Assembly: GCA_004335835.1 (NCBI GenBank)
Contig: RWJK01000942.1
Span: 53,616-93,289 of the forward strand
Source: Scenedesmus sp. ARA3
Lineage: Eukaryota; Chlorophyta; Chlorophyceae; Sphaeropleales; Scenedesmaceae
Reading direction: 5' to 3'
DNA: 39,674 bases
Position 1 is the first letter of the stretch, and each line of letters begins with the position of its first letter. Below are positions 20,389 through 32,221 of this stretch, one piece after another. Position numbers and translations under genes: made by a program. The notes below the pieces were generated by a model. That model saw only the letters and a program-made list of their open reading frames with translations, was not told where the DNA came from and ran no database searches.

Positions 20389-22944
20389 ATGAGCCAGCCT
20401 GGCAAAGATGCTAGCGGCAAGGTAGGATATTGTTCACGGTATTACACCGCTTCTTCTGCATTTGCAGCACCTGTGCTGCTGCTTCCAAGCCTGCTGCAAA
20501 CCTGCTGCTGCAGCAGCACGCACATGTGCGCCAGACACTCATGTGTCATAGCGTTTATCGGCACTGCACTCGAGCACAACTCATTGCTGACTGCTTGGCA
20601 TTGAAAACTGTCATACATGCCGCTGCATGGCGCAGGAGGAGTATGCAGACCCCCAGCAGCTGTGGCAGAAGGCCAAGGGCGAGGACGGCACACACAAGCA
20701 GTGGTATGAAGGCGCAGTCGCCTACTGGGATGCGCAGGAGGCTTCGTATGATGGGGTGCTGGGCGGCTTCGGCTTTGTGTCAGACAGCGACATAAGCGAC
20801 AGCAGGGCGCTGCTGCAGCGGGTGCGCTTGTGGGGGGAGGGGCATAGCACTGGCAGGGGTGGCAGGGGCAGCGGCGCTGTGCAGCCTGCCAAGGAACTGT
20901 ATTACGCAGCATGCACTGCTGCTGCAGCAAGGTTGACCAGGCATGCAGACAGGTGAAGTGATACCAGCAGCAGTAGGCGTAGTATGTGTGAACTAAACAC
21001 GCCGACTCCTCAGGCTGATGGGCGTCGAGTTGCTGGACATGTCTCCAGCTGCCGTGCGTGATGTGCTGCTGCTTGATGGTGTGCTTCAGATGCCGCCAGC
21101 CGCTGGAAAGCCACTGACTCATGGGATTCAGCATTGCTTGGGCACGACTGAGAACAGGGTGTGATACACCTGTCTTGTTGCCGCTGTGCTGCACGCAGGC
21201 CATGAAGCAGCAGCTGGAGCAGGCAGCAGCTGGCAAGCGGCAGCTGACAGTAGTAGGTGCGAGCTGCCTGGCACATGGGCAAGCATGCCGAGCATGCTTG
21301 CTGATTGACGCATCTCTCACAGCAGTGTCGTAACTGCGTTGATCCCACATCATGTTGACGCCAGCATAGGTCCTCTGCTTACATGTACACTGCAAGCTCA
21401 TGTGAACTCCATGTCTACAGCAGCCAGCTGCATGCACAGCTAGGCACAACAGGTCATCACGCGGGTGTGTAGTACAGACTGCCAGCAGGTTTTGAAAGCG
21501 ACAGCGCCTGCTGGATGCGTAATCGCTGCAGCAGCACATGCTGGCCCTGGCTGTGACGGCAGCCGGCATACTTTTTGGTTGTGCCTGCTAGCTTTGCGCA
21601 GCACTTCAGCTCAGCCGCACACCACTCATCATGCTACCTGCACAGCGTCGTGTTGTGATCAGCAACCGAGCCTCCTGCCTGTGCTGCCTCCTTCGCCGCC
21701 TGGCTGCTGCTGCTGGCCCTCCTGCCCTGCAGACTGCGGCGCCGGCGTGGGCCGTGTGAGCGAGCAGCTGCTGCTGGGCCACTTCTCCACAGTGGACCTG
21801 CTGGAGCCCAGCAGGCACCTGCTGGACGCAGCGCAGAAGAACCTGAAGGCAGCAGTGGCGGGCGGCAGCTACCCTGCGGGCCACGCGCTGGGGCAGTGCC
21901 TGTGCCAGGGCCTGCAGCAGTTTGAGCCGCAGCCCGGCAGGTGCGGTGCCTGCCTGCTGCTGGCAGCTGCGGATGCCTCGGTCTGTGGTGATGTGCAGAT
22001 GTGGCAGCACACAGTGCCTGGCGTGCCGCATGACTTCACATGCCAGCCAGGGCTGCTTCACCCGCAACTTTTGCAGCGTTGATGCTGGGCATGCGCAGCG
22101 CTGCGAGTTGCTGTGCCGGCACTGATTGCGTGTCGCATCTGCTTTCCTTGCGTTGCCCATCGCTCCTGCTGCTGCTGCTGCTGCTGCCGCAGGTATGACT
22201 GCATCTGGATCCAGTGGTGCCTGCTGTACCTGACAGACGGTGCGTGCTGGGGCTGGCCGGGTGCAGGCAAGGAAGCATGCTCTGCACAATGTATCAATGC
22301 CAGGCCGTGCCAGCTGCAGCATGATCAACAGGCGCTGCTGGCAGAGCAGCTAGCTGTGCAGTACCAGTTCATGCAAGTCATCAACACAACCATGCGCTGA
22401 AACTGCCACAGTTTGGGCGCGCTGACCTGCTGATGCTGATGCTGATGCTGTGGCTGCTGCCGCAGATGACGCCATTGCACTGTTCAACCGCTGCAAGGCA
22501 GGGCTCAAGCCGGACGGCATCATCATGGTGCGGCGGCGGCAGGCTTGCAGGAAGCAGGCCGCTGTGTGTGCATGCGTGTGTGCGTCACGTAACCTTCCTG
22601 CAGACATCAGACGACATCGGACGAAGTGCTGCATGACACCTGTGTGCAGTTGGCGTCAGCTACTTGTACCCGTGGCCCTGTGGCCGAGCGGGTGCGCTGC
22701 CTGCCTCCCTTCACCCCTGGCACTTCTGCCTCCCTTGCAATTGCAGGTGAAGGAGAACATATGCAAGGAGGGCTTCATCGTGGACAAGGACGACAACAGC
22801 CTCACGCGCAGCAACAGCTACATGATGGACCTGTTTGGGCGCGCAGGGCTGTCTGTGGCGTACAACATCAAGCAGAAGAACTTCCCCAAGAACTTGTTTG
22901 AGGTCCGCATGTACGTGCTGAAGGTGCCAGCACAGCAGCAGTAG
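20389..22944 (+). CDS. NTMT1: Protein N-terminal Xaa-Pro-Lys methyltransferase, 263 aa, 7 exons
   Basis: Exons: 20389-20421, 20636-20821, 21199-21256, 21733-21940, 22193-22239, 22466-22527, 22747-22944 (TAG); phases agree at all six junctions. The protein shows the NTMT1/METTL11A order: LWQKAK and AVAYWDAQEASYDGVLGGFG near the N-terminus, SAM-binding motif I DCGAGVGR at about residues 93-100, VDLLEPS, GLQQFEP, the YDCIWIQW substrate-side motif, LTD, LKPDGIIM, and VKEN. The family trimethylates the alpha-amino group of proteins starting X-Pro-Lys/Arg after Met removal, in nucleus and cytosol. It is slightly longer than the human enzyme (about 223 aa), mainly at the N-terminus and the AMKQQLEQAAAGKRQ segment. 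The ATG follows a CAG-rich leader. TGTAA lies 42 bp past the stop. Confidence 0.93.
22166..22187 (+). repeat. CTG run before the NTMT1 exon 5 acceptor
   Basis: Seven CTG units then CCGCAG, the acceptor for the exon starting at 22193. Confidence 0.8.
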
Positions 22945-23635
22945 CAGCAGCAGCCCTTAATCGTTTGTTAAAGATTTTACAACATTGTAACACAACGCCT
23001 GAGCTGCGAGTCAACCTGAAGGTGACATGGTGATGCCAAATGCTCTGTGCTGTACAGGCCTGTGGCAGCAGCAGCAACAGGCAGCAGCTTGTTACGCCTT
23101 AGCATACAGCAGTGGCTCCAGGGACTTTCCAAACACAAAAAGTGAGGGATCGCAGCAACACAACTCGTTCTCAGTGTCGCCATTAGTGCTGGGGGCCCCC
23201 TGTGTTATGCATGACAGCACTGCCAGTACAACCCTGACAGGGTAGTGTTAAGCATCACTTCGGGCGCTAGGAGTGTATTTGATGTTCGTAAAACAACAGA
23301 CTGCAGTCGATCGAGTGTTTAATCGTTGTTCGCCTTTTGAACTGGCCGAGGAGCGTCCTATCTGCTGTGTGGGTTGTACAGAGCAAAGTTGATTTATCAA
23401 GCAAAACGTACGTGCTTTGAAGTGATCAAGCAGATGAAGCGTAGGCGACAGCCAGCAGAGACAGGCTACGGGAGACAGCAGGAGGAGACAGCTGAGGCTG
23501 CAATTTGAATTTTAGCACTCACCAAAGCCTAACAGTGGTGTTATAGCACTGTAACCAGCGAAAGAAAAGCACTAGATAGCAGTAGAGCACGCCACGCAGC
23601 CTCAGGGTCATCCTGCAGCAAGAGGCAGCAGCACC
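22945..23635 (+). other. Intergenic region, NTMT1 3' UTR and NEDD1 promoter
   Basis: Apart from the TGTAA at 22986, nothing is recognised. The stretch 23260-23420 is AT-richer and may be promoter. No exon-like frame was seen. Confidence 0.5.
22986..22990 (+). terminator. TGTAA poly(A) signal of NTMT1
   Basis: TGTAA stands 42 bp after the TAG stop codon, in locally AT-rich sequence. This is the expected chlorophyte signal and the clearest example in the window. Confidence 0.7.
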
Positions 23636-26600
23636 ATGCCCCCGTCAGCAGCAGTGTGGCCCACGTCTGACTGCCTAGCAGCTGGGTGCGGCGAGCTGGT
23701 CAAAGTATGGCAGCAAGGAGACCCCACCAGCGAGATCAAGATATTTGAGGGCACATCCGTGTCCTCTGTGGACTTCTCGCGCAACAACAAAGTGCTGGCA
23801 GTGGCAGGCGACAAGGGCCAAGTGGTGCTTTACAGCAACAGGCCCCAGCCACCCAACGGTGACCGCGCAGTAGGGCGCTGCCCAGACATACCCAAGGCTG
23901 GCCTTGACTGCATCACCTGTGTGCGCTTTGCGGCCAGTGACACGCACTTGATCGGCGGTGCACGCAACGGCACGGTGCGCATCTGGTCTCTGCGCTCGAA
24001 GGACGTACACAAGGTAAGCCGCAGCGCCACGAGGTTGCAACCTTGTTTTTTTGTCACAGCAGTCATTACATGCAGAACAAGGGGAAGCATTGGCTTCAGG
24101 ACAGAGCCAGTAGAGCCAGCATGGCAGGTGCTGCCAGCGCATGATCACACACTGCTAGCGCTAGCATGATGCAAGTGTCTCGAGGACACAGCGCTGCAGG
24201 AACACAGCAGTGTGAATTCAACCATACACAACGTACATGCCAGGTGGCATCTATGCTTGCACTCCCAGCAGGATCCAGCGGCGCCGCATAACGTCTGCTG
24301 TGTGGCTGTGCTTGCAGGATGAGCGCGTCGTGACTGGCCTGACTGGCAGCGCCACCTCAGTGGCCATCAACCACACCACAGAGGTGCTGGCCTCAGCAAG
24401 GTGACCCAGCAGCACAGCACTCTTACACAGCTAGTGTGCACGGCAGAAGCAGCAGGAGCAGCGTGCCTGCAGCTGAAGGAGCAAATCCTATGTATTAAAA
24501 GAATAAGGTGACCCCCTGGTGGGGACATGCCAGGCAGCTGCAAGCCGCAGGCACACTATTAATGTAAAGAAGTAAATTAGGAAAGGTGGTTGCAGAAGTT
24601 TCAGGGCAAACGGTTGCCCGTGTTGGGAGAACAGGCAGCACAAGACCCTTTCAAGGGCTTTTTCTCGCAAACTGCGCAATGAAAGCATAGTGCCTCACAG
24701 CTCAAACGGTTTGTTTTGCAGTAGTGTAATTTTACAGGGATACTCGGCTGCTTCAGAGGGCGCTTCAGGATGTGGACAAAAGTGAGAACGTGCAAGTGTG
24801 AGGGCGAGCAAAGGACGAACGGGGTTTCGAGGAAGTTATTGGTGTGCTAAAGTTATGATCAAATAAGTTTACGAGCCTCATGCCGCTCTGTCGGCTAGAG
24901 ACGGTCACCATCTGTTGCTGCTTTCGAATATGTCACGCACAGGAGTATGCCTTTCAAGGCTTGGGGCCGTGGCATCATGCCACGGGGTTGTGCTAGTGTC
25001 ATTGAAAGCAGGAACTCACAGTTGGAGGTGCAGCTGCTGCAGTAGGAGGAGCAGCGGCAGCAGTGCACAGCAGCGCTGCACAACGCGACGCATATGGTGT
25101 GGTGGCAAAGTGTCCGCAGATTTGCTGCGCTGACCCCAACAACTGTGCAGCCTTGTTGCAGCCGCCAATCATCACCCTCTGCTGTTGCTCTGTGCACCTT
25201 GCGTGCCTGCTGCTCTGCCCCTTGCCCTTCGTCTGCGCAGCTCCACCGGCCAGGTGCTGCTGCACGACTTCAACACAGGCCAGAAGTGGAAGTCGCTGCT
25301 GCGCGGCGGCAGCGGCACTGCTGCAGGCAGCCTGAGCTTCAGCCGGCTGGCGCCTGGCCAGCTGGCTGGCGGCAGCGGCAGCGGCACGCTGCTGGTGTGG
25401 GACGTGGACAGGATGGAGCTGGCTGATGAGCTGGGTGTGCACAAGGTGCGTTTGTTATGTATGGCAGGCAGGTACGGGCGCAGCAGCTTAAGCTGGCAGC
25501 AGCGCTGGCAGCAAGGCCTGGGATGCAAGGAAAGCGTGGCAATGAACACCTGCACCTGCTTCACATCAGCTGCACGTGTGGATGCAGCAGTGTTATTGCT
25601 GAGCCGCGTGTTTGCGGCGCTGCTGCTACTGCTGCAGGGCGCTGTGACTGGACTGTCCTTCTCTGAGGCCGGCGCTGAGCTGCTGCTGAGCTGCAGCGCG
25701 GACGGCACCGCCAAGTGTACAGACAGGCGCACGGCAAAGGTGAGGTGGCAGTTGGCAGCGCAGGCGCAGCAGCTGGCGTGTTCTGCAACAGCACTGCTAG
25801 TGTCTGCTAGCTGGAAAAACAGTATCAACAGCATCAGGTCCCTGCCCTGCCTGAGCTTTCAATAACATGTACCTGCACCTTGGACCGTTGATACAAATCA
25901 AACATTGTGGCTTAAACACCGCGCTGCTCCTGCAGGCGGTGTGGAGCATCGCTGCGCCGCGTGGCAGCTCCTTCAGCAGCCTGTCAGCCAAGCATGACGG
26001 CACGCTGCTGGCGCTGGGAACCAGCGCGGGCTGCGTGCAGGTGCACGACATTCGGCGCGCCAGCACGGCGCTGTCGCTGCAGCAGTTCAGCGACACCAGC
26101 AGCCCGGTCACCAGCGTGCGCTGGCAGCACCCGCACACATCGCGCAGCAGCTCGCGCCCTGCGTCAGCATCCATGGCTCCATCCAGCACAGTGACGCCCT
26201 CCACGTCTGTGGCGCCGCCTGCCAGTGCTGCTGTCAGCTCCGCTACGACGGCAACATGGCAGCGGCAGCATGCACCACCAACTGCGCCAGGCCAAAGAGC
26301 ATCCGCAGCAGCAGGCAGCACAGCTGCTGCTGCTGCTGGTGGTACTGCCAGGTCGCCAAGGCCAGAGGTGTCAAACACATCTGCGAGCATGGTGAGTGCG
26401 CCACCCTACCGTCACAGAGCATGACGCAACGGCAGCAGCTGTGCCTGCTACTTGCCGCTTGATGCTGTTTACGCTGCCTGTGTCGTGTGAACAGCCCTGT
26501 CCTGTTGAGATGTGTATGGTTGTGCTGCTGTTTATAAAGCACGACACAGCAAGATTGCATGCATGCAATGGCTGATTGCTACCAAAACCCAAAAGTAAAA

Positions 26601-28527
26601 GCAGCCTGCACCCCTGCCACCCGTGACCTGCCGCCCTGCCCGCAGGACTTTGGCATCCGGGCGCTGTCACCCGTGCAGCTGCTGGGCTCCCCAGCAGACG
26701 AGGCAGAGTCAGCGCCACCGCTGCAGCCCGCAGCAGGGCCAGCCCCAGGCACAAGCTCGCTGCGCACGCCAGCTGCACCCCCACACACATCAGCAGCAGC
26801 AGCAGCAGCAGCCACTGTGACGCCGCCTGCGCTAGCCACGCCTACTGACTCGCTGGCATCTGCAGGGCCCGGCGCTGCCCCGTTCATGTTCACTCCTGGC
26901 ATAGGGCTGGGCTATCTGAACGGTGCTGACACCACCCCGCTGGCAGGCGCAGACATCACGCCTGTCAGCATGCCGGCAGGCGCAGGATCTGGCGCCGTCG
27001 TTGTGCCAGCAGCAGTCGCACAGCTCAATGCAGCGGCTGCAGCGGCCGCGCCTGAGCCTGCAGCAGCGCCAGCAGAGGCCACCGGGCGGCCTGGCAGCAG
27101 GCGCAGCAGCAGCAGCGCTGGCTTGGACAGCCGGCCGCTGCCAGCAGCAGGCGCAGGCAAGCCAGGAGGCCGCGGCAGCGCGCTGCCTGGGGTTGCTGCT
27201 GGCGCAGGCAGCAGCGTGGCAGGTGGCGGCTCATCTGCTGCTAGTGGTGGTGGCGCAGCAAGTGGCAAGGGCAGCGGGCCGTCAAGGAGCAACAGCGGGG
27301 TAGGCCTGGCTGCAGCAGCAGGTGCTGCTGCTGGTGGTGGCACCAGCAGCAGGGCAGGCAGCCGGCTCTCAACGGGTGCAGGTGCTGGTGCCAGTGCTGC
27401 ATCAGGCGGTGCTGCTGCCGGCGGCAGCCGCAGCAGCACGCGCAGCAGCGCAGATGGCGGCGCTGACGCAGCAGCGCCTGCTGCGCCTGCAGCTGGTGCA
27501 GTGGGCAGCAGGCCTGGCTCAGCAGCAAGTGCTGGCGCTGAGGGTGCTGGTGCTGCAGAATTAGGCGCCCAGGGCCAGGGTGCTGAAGGGCTGCTGCTGG
27601 CTGCGCCACGGCCCGGGTCTGCTGCTGCTGCTGCTGTTGCTGCTGGTGGGCTGCGTGAGGATGTGTTCAGGGCATACATGGACCAGCACATGAAGGTGGG
27701 TCCGCTGCAGCATAGCTAGTGCCGGATAGCAGCAGTGGCATGGCATCGAGGTTGACAGCAGTTTGGCGCACTAATGCAGCATCTGCATGGATTGCTTGCT
27801 CGTGACCCCGCGCTCCCTGGATGCACAGAATGTGATGCATGCACGTAGGGGCCATGTACAGTGGGATTCCCACAAGCGATCAGGGAACCGCACCCAAAAC
27901 AGTGGCATTGATCCTGCGCTCCTTCAGCTCCTGCAGACAAAGTGGCAAGGCGCAGCAGCTGAGCAGGGGCCAGACTGTGGGGCCCGTGCACTGCCCTGTC
28001 CTTGCTGGGCCATCGCAGACTTGCTGCTGCCAACCTTGCCGCTTCCCATGCTTTGCGTGCTGCAGGAGCTGAAACAGGACATCAAAGCGATGCACCTGGA
28101 CATGCTGCGCCAGTTCCACCAGGCACAGGTATGACCATATGAGGAGAGTTCTGTACTGTAGGCACTGTCACCTTTGAAAGCATGCCATGCCTTGCTCCAT
28201 CTGGGTGCAGCTGCACAGGCTTGCTGCAGAAATGAGCGATCTCGCTGCTGTACTTGGGCGCGCACCGCGTGGTGCTGTTGCGGCTTTGGTGCAAGGATGC
28301 ATGTGTCAGCCTGCCTGCTTGCCCCTGCTCACTTGTGCTGCTTTGTTCGGCGCTGCTGCTGCTGCTGCTACCGCGCGCTGCTGCTGCAGATGGACCTGGT
28401 GAGCGTGGTGGACGGCGTGGTGCAGCGGCAGGACCAGCTGGCGGAGATGGTGGCGGAGCTGGCGGGGGCGCTGCAGGGCCTGCGCGCCGTTAAGGCGCAG
28501 CCGGGCTGCCTGATGCCGTGGCTGTGA
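23636..28527 (+). CDS. NEDD1: NEDD1-like WD40 protein, gamma-tubulin complex targeting factor, 824 aa
   Basis: Exons: 23636-24013, 24318-24400, 25241-25445, 25638-25739, 25936-26391, 26646-27695, 28066-28128, 28390-28527; all phases match. Residues 1 to about 340 are WD40-like blades (VKVWQQGD, LAVAGDKGQVVLYS, GTVRIWSLRS, GQVLLHDFNTG, GTLLVWDVDR, LLSCSADGTAKCTD, GTSAGCVQVHDIR). A long Ala/Ser/Gly/Pro-rich low-complexity region follows. The C-terminus has VFRAYMDQHMK, then LKQDIKAMHLDMLRQFHQAQ and a coiled-coil-like VVQRQDQLAEMVAELAG. The short helix with LH.(D/E).LRQFH is characteristic of NEDD1, which recruits gamma-tubulin ring complexes to spindle and cortical nucleation sites. Intron 2 (840 bp) is unusually long and AT-rich for this window. 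The disordered middle (350 codons in exon 6) is hard to align with homologues. Confidence 0.85.
24401..25240 (+). other. Long intron 2 of NEDD1
   Basis: 840 bp between AG/GTGACC at 24400 and CTGCGCAG at 25240. It contains AT-rich stretches (24490-24860) unlike other introns here. I saw no transposon ends, target-site repeats or coding frame, so it may be an old insertion or simply an expanded intron. Confidence 0.6.
28353..28389 (+). repeat. CTG runs before the NEDD1 exon 8 acceptor
   Basis: Two CTG runs separated by TACCGCGCG, the second ending exactly in the CTGCAG acceptor for the exon at 28390. Confidence 0.75.
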
Positions 28528-28730
28528 GCGCAGGGGGCTTCTGCCTTGTGCTGCTGCTGCAGGAAGCGTGCAGGGGTGCTGGGGCACTGCTGCTAGAGTT
28601 GCAGCTTGATCATGCAGCTGCTGATTGGGCAGCGGATGCGTCCATGCTGTCGTGTTGAGTAGCCTGCGATGGTGTGCAAACTAGCACGTAGCAAGTGCAT
28701 GGTTAGGGGAAGCTGAGAAGCAGGCGCTAC

Positions 28731-28845
28731 GCCCATGCATAACGGCTCGCTCGGTGCTGCTGATGCCCAGCTTGCGGCAGTATTTGCGAGCTGGGTTCAG
28801 GCTGCAGTCACAGCCCGCGCTGTCCTTTATCAGCGGTGGATGTGT
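28731..28845 (-). pseudogene. Isolated exon-like fragment, unidentified
   Basis: On the - strand CTGCAG ends at 28846, then an open stretch reads THPPLIKDSAGCDC, SLNPARKYCRKLGI and SSTERAVMHG, with roughly 80% G/C at third positions, then a possible GTAGCG donor. It is 115 bp with no partner exon found nearby. It could be a relic of a displaced gene or chance. Confidence 0.3.
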
Positions 28846-29113
28846 CTGCAGTGTACTCGTGCTCAGAAGGGTGCATTGACGGTTAAGCCAGTGGCTGGTG
28901 CAGATTGATTGGCCGGGTACTGACAGGTGCATGCTCTGGCAGCAAGCTGGTGGCTCCTATGAGATGGCATGAACTGATGTACGAATGGTGTCGTATGTCA
29001 TGCATGCACGGCTACATGCATCCCTCCGCTGGTATTACTCCAGCTACTCCCAGACTCTGTCGGACAGACCGTGCATTAGCTTGAATGTCCGACCATCTAC
29101 AGAGTCAAGTGCG

Positions 29114-29118
29114 TGTAA
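29114..29118 (+). terminator. Candidate TGTAA poly(A) signal for NEDD1
   Basis: The first TGTAA after the NEDD1 stop, 587 bp downstream, in GCGTGTAACG. Distance makes this only a candidate. Confidence 0.35.
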
Positions 29119-30617
29119 CGTTACACTGCAGCAACAACCCCCATTCATTACATAGCAAGCATAGCAAGGACATCCCATGGGTGGTCTACCCCTCACCAAT
29201 AGAGAGGCAATAATAGTCGTAGTTTCCGCTCCGTACGGGGCGCGGTTGCCGATGCCGATGACAAGGTATGGCTTACAAGAAGACTATTATTATTATCCCT
29301 GCTGTACTGGGTGATGCTGCATAGCACTGTCACGCTGTAACCTGAAGCCGACCAGTGCACCTCAATGCAAACCGCCAGCTGTAACACCCAATGCTCCCAC
29401 TAAACAAACAAGAAGAGCATCACAAACGACACATGAAAGAGCAGCAGAAGATGCTTGCAGCAACCATCACTGTCGCACGACTGAGAACACCAAACTGAGT
29501 AAGCCGGTGCCACCGGCAGAGCCTGCCAGTGAGGCAGAGCAACAGAGTCAGGATGAGGCACAGCAACAGAGTCGACAACAAAGTGCAGCGCCATTGCGTG
29601 CGCCAACAGGCGGCACAGGGCAGCTGCCAGGCTGAGCCGAAGCATGCTGGGGGTGTGCAGCACCCCACGCCAGCAAGGACGGCTTGACAAAGTGCACAGC
29701 CATGCAGTACGCCAAACAACTAAGAAAGCTGATTTAAGGTGCTGGAACAAACTGCAACGACAGCTGGTGTCGCAGTGTGCAGCAACGTGTGCATGCAGAA
29801 AGTCCAGTTAAGCTGAAAAGCATCTGTACACAACAACCATCATGATGCTAGTGCGACAGCGCAACATGAAAGAACACAACCATAATTCTAACCCTGGGAC
29901 ACCACTTTATTTGAACAGCCGCACTTATTGGTGCAGCTTGCAGCCTCAGCCTCAACAGAAGAACACAGGAGGTGGGTGGCAGGCACTTCAGCTGGCATTG
30001 CCACCACCACCACCACCACTGCCCATGCAGGTTGTTAACAGTACCGGGCACCATGCAGTGCCGGGCCAGCCATCTGAGATTGGATTGGTTGCAGCACTCC
30101 TCACGGCTCAAGGCCACAGCAGAGCATGTGCAGCAGCTCTGTCACACCTGGTTGGTTCTGATTGTGTGCATGTAAGGGATGTACACATCAGGTTGAGCCT
30201 CAGCAGCCAGCCATGAGCCACTGTTGGGTGCCTATGCTCCCTACAACCATAAGACCAGATACTGCTGAGGTGCATCTGTACACAGCTATTAGCCAAGCAC
30301 CAGCAGTGCTGGCATACAAGGAAGTAAAAGAACAAGTAACTGCACACACACCCAGTCAAACAGTAACACAATGCTGATTATGAGCACAGCCAGCACAGCA
30401 GCACAAGTGGGTAGTATAGTAAAGATTGGATCCATGCACCTATTGTAGTTTGGTGTGCCCGTGCACAACATGCGTTACTACTCAGTACTGTTTAGTAGCA
30501 GCCAGCAATGTGGCAACCCACATCGAGCCAACAAACATGTCCTTTCAGAACTCACAACTCTATCAATCATGACTCACAAATAACCATGTCAACGCCAGGT
30601 GTAGGTCAGGTGCGGGT

Positions 30618-31896
30618 TCAAGGCCCAGCCACCGCAAACTCGGTGTTGTTGCCCAGCAGCAAGTTGACATTCTTGAAGTTGGCCGCCACTGCATTGCCAT
30701 CCAGCCAGGCCTTGCTGGCCAGCAGCTTGGCGGTGGCATTGCCCAGGCTGCTCACATTGGCGGCCAGGCCCGCGCTGGGTGTGGGCAGCGCGTTGTTGCT
30801 TGTGTTGAGGAAGCGCAGCGAGCTGTTGCTCTGCTGCAGCAGCAGGTTCTGGTACATGATCAGCTGCTGCTGGTCGGGCTGGCTGGGGGAGTGCGTGCCC
30901 ATCAGGAACAGCACCGCGGAGATGGCTGCGGCGATGATCAGCGTGAACACCCTGCGGGGGGAGGAGGAAAGGCACGGCACATGCAAAACCGTGAGCCGCA
31001 TGGCAGTGCATGGAATGGCACAAGGCTGGCCTAAGCTGTTTTTAGTGAGGAGCACAGTACAGTCCAAGCAAATCCTCACCGCCACCTGGTCAGCTGTGAA
31101 ACCATTGCAGATGTCAAAGTGAGCCCACGTCACGGTCTCCTGTGGTTGTGCCGCACGCTGGCAGCATGGAGCAAACAGAGCACGCACATGCACATGCACG
31201 CGCGATGCCATGCAGCTACCTCCTCCTGCAGGCGGTGCTGCGCTGCTCACCAGCCGCCAAACATCTTGGCGTACAGCATCCAGTTGATGGCCTTGGCGCG
31301 GCCCTCAGCAATGCCTCCACCAGCGGTGGCGCCAGTGATGGTGTGCGTGGTGGACAGCGGCAGGCCTGCAGGAGGGGGGGGGAGGTGGGTGCACGACAGC
31401 GCAACACAGAGTCAGCACAGCTCTCTTTTGACAACCGGGCCAAAGCATATGCCCGGCTCAGCAGTACATGCATGCCGCTGGTAACACGGCTCGCAGTTAG
31501 TAGTGCGGTAGCATTCACATGACAAGCAGAGACAAGAAGATGCATCAGGCCTGGCTGCATGAGTTACAAGTCCTACGCGTCACAAGCAGGCAAGCCTGCT
31601 TGAGCCTATGCTCATCCGTGTGTGGTTTTGAAAAGGACAAGGACAGGTATCGTATGGCTGCAGCAGGCCTGGGCTGTGCAGCCGCGCCTCACCGAGGGCT
31701 GAGCTGACTGCAATGACGGCCTGGCCTTATGCCTGCTTAATTTTCAGGTTTGAATTAAAGCTAGCGGCCGGCACTCACCGAAGGCTGAGCCGACTGCGAT
31801 GACGAAGCTGGTGGACAGCTCCATGGCAAAACCGCGGCTGGGCGTGATGTGGGTGCACTTGACGCCCAGCACGCGCATGATGTTGTAGCCTGCAGG

Positions 31897-31949
<53 letters not shown>

Positions 31950-32190
31950 GTAACGCACGTTGTTGGTAATCCATATGCAGCCACTGAACACCAACACCAC
32001 AAACGAGCATAGCTCACCAACGTGCGGTGTGATTATCTGGTTGCATGGCGCTGCTTGTTTCAAGGTGAACAGCGCATTCCTGCAATGTTCCATCACATTC
32101 CGTGCTGTACAGCAGCGTGATCGACCTGGCACGCACCGTATGTTGCCAGGCCCACCACAATGCCTGTGCCTCCGATGGCCAGGATCCTGT

Positions 32191-32221
<31 letters not shown>

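Larger units (their letters stand above)
28528..30617. other. Convergent intergenic region, NEDD1 and PiT 3' ends
   Basis: TGTAA at 29114-29118 could end NEDD1. On the - strand the nearest TGTAA (TTACA at 29273-29277) is 1.3 kb beyond the PiT stop. There is an exon-like fragment at 28731-28845 (-). Short AT repeats (ATTATTATTATT) lie at 29284-29296, and AGCAACAGAGTC occurs twice near 29540 and 29565. No RNA gene was recognised. Confidence 0.5.

Noticed and set aside
21014..21160. Possible extra NTMT1 exon (LMGVELLDMSPAAVRD...) after a CTCAG
   Set aside because: Exons 2 and 3 join in phase without it and match family order; this piece would start in the wrong phase.
24401..25240. Transposon insertion in NEDD1 intron 2
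   Set aside because: No terminal repeats, target-site duplication or transposase or reverse transcriptase frame could be seen.
30600..30640. tRNA-like GGTTCAAGGCC box
   Set aside because: It lies in the coding end of PiT exon 13 and no cloverleaf arms fit around it.
30618..31250. Long uninterrupted - frame taken as a single exon of PiT
   Set aside because: It would skip the join from exon 12 (phase 2) to 30951, which restores the last helix exactly.
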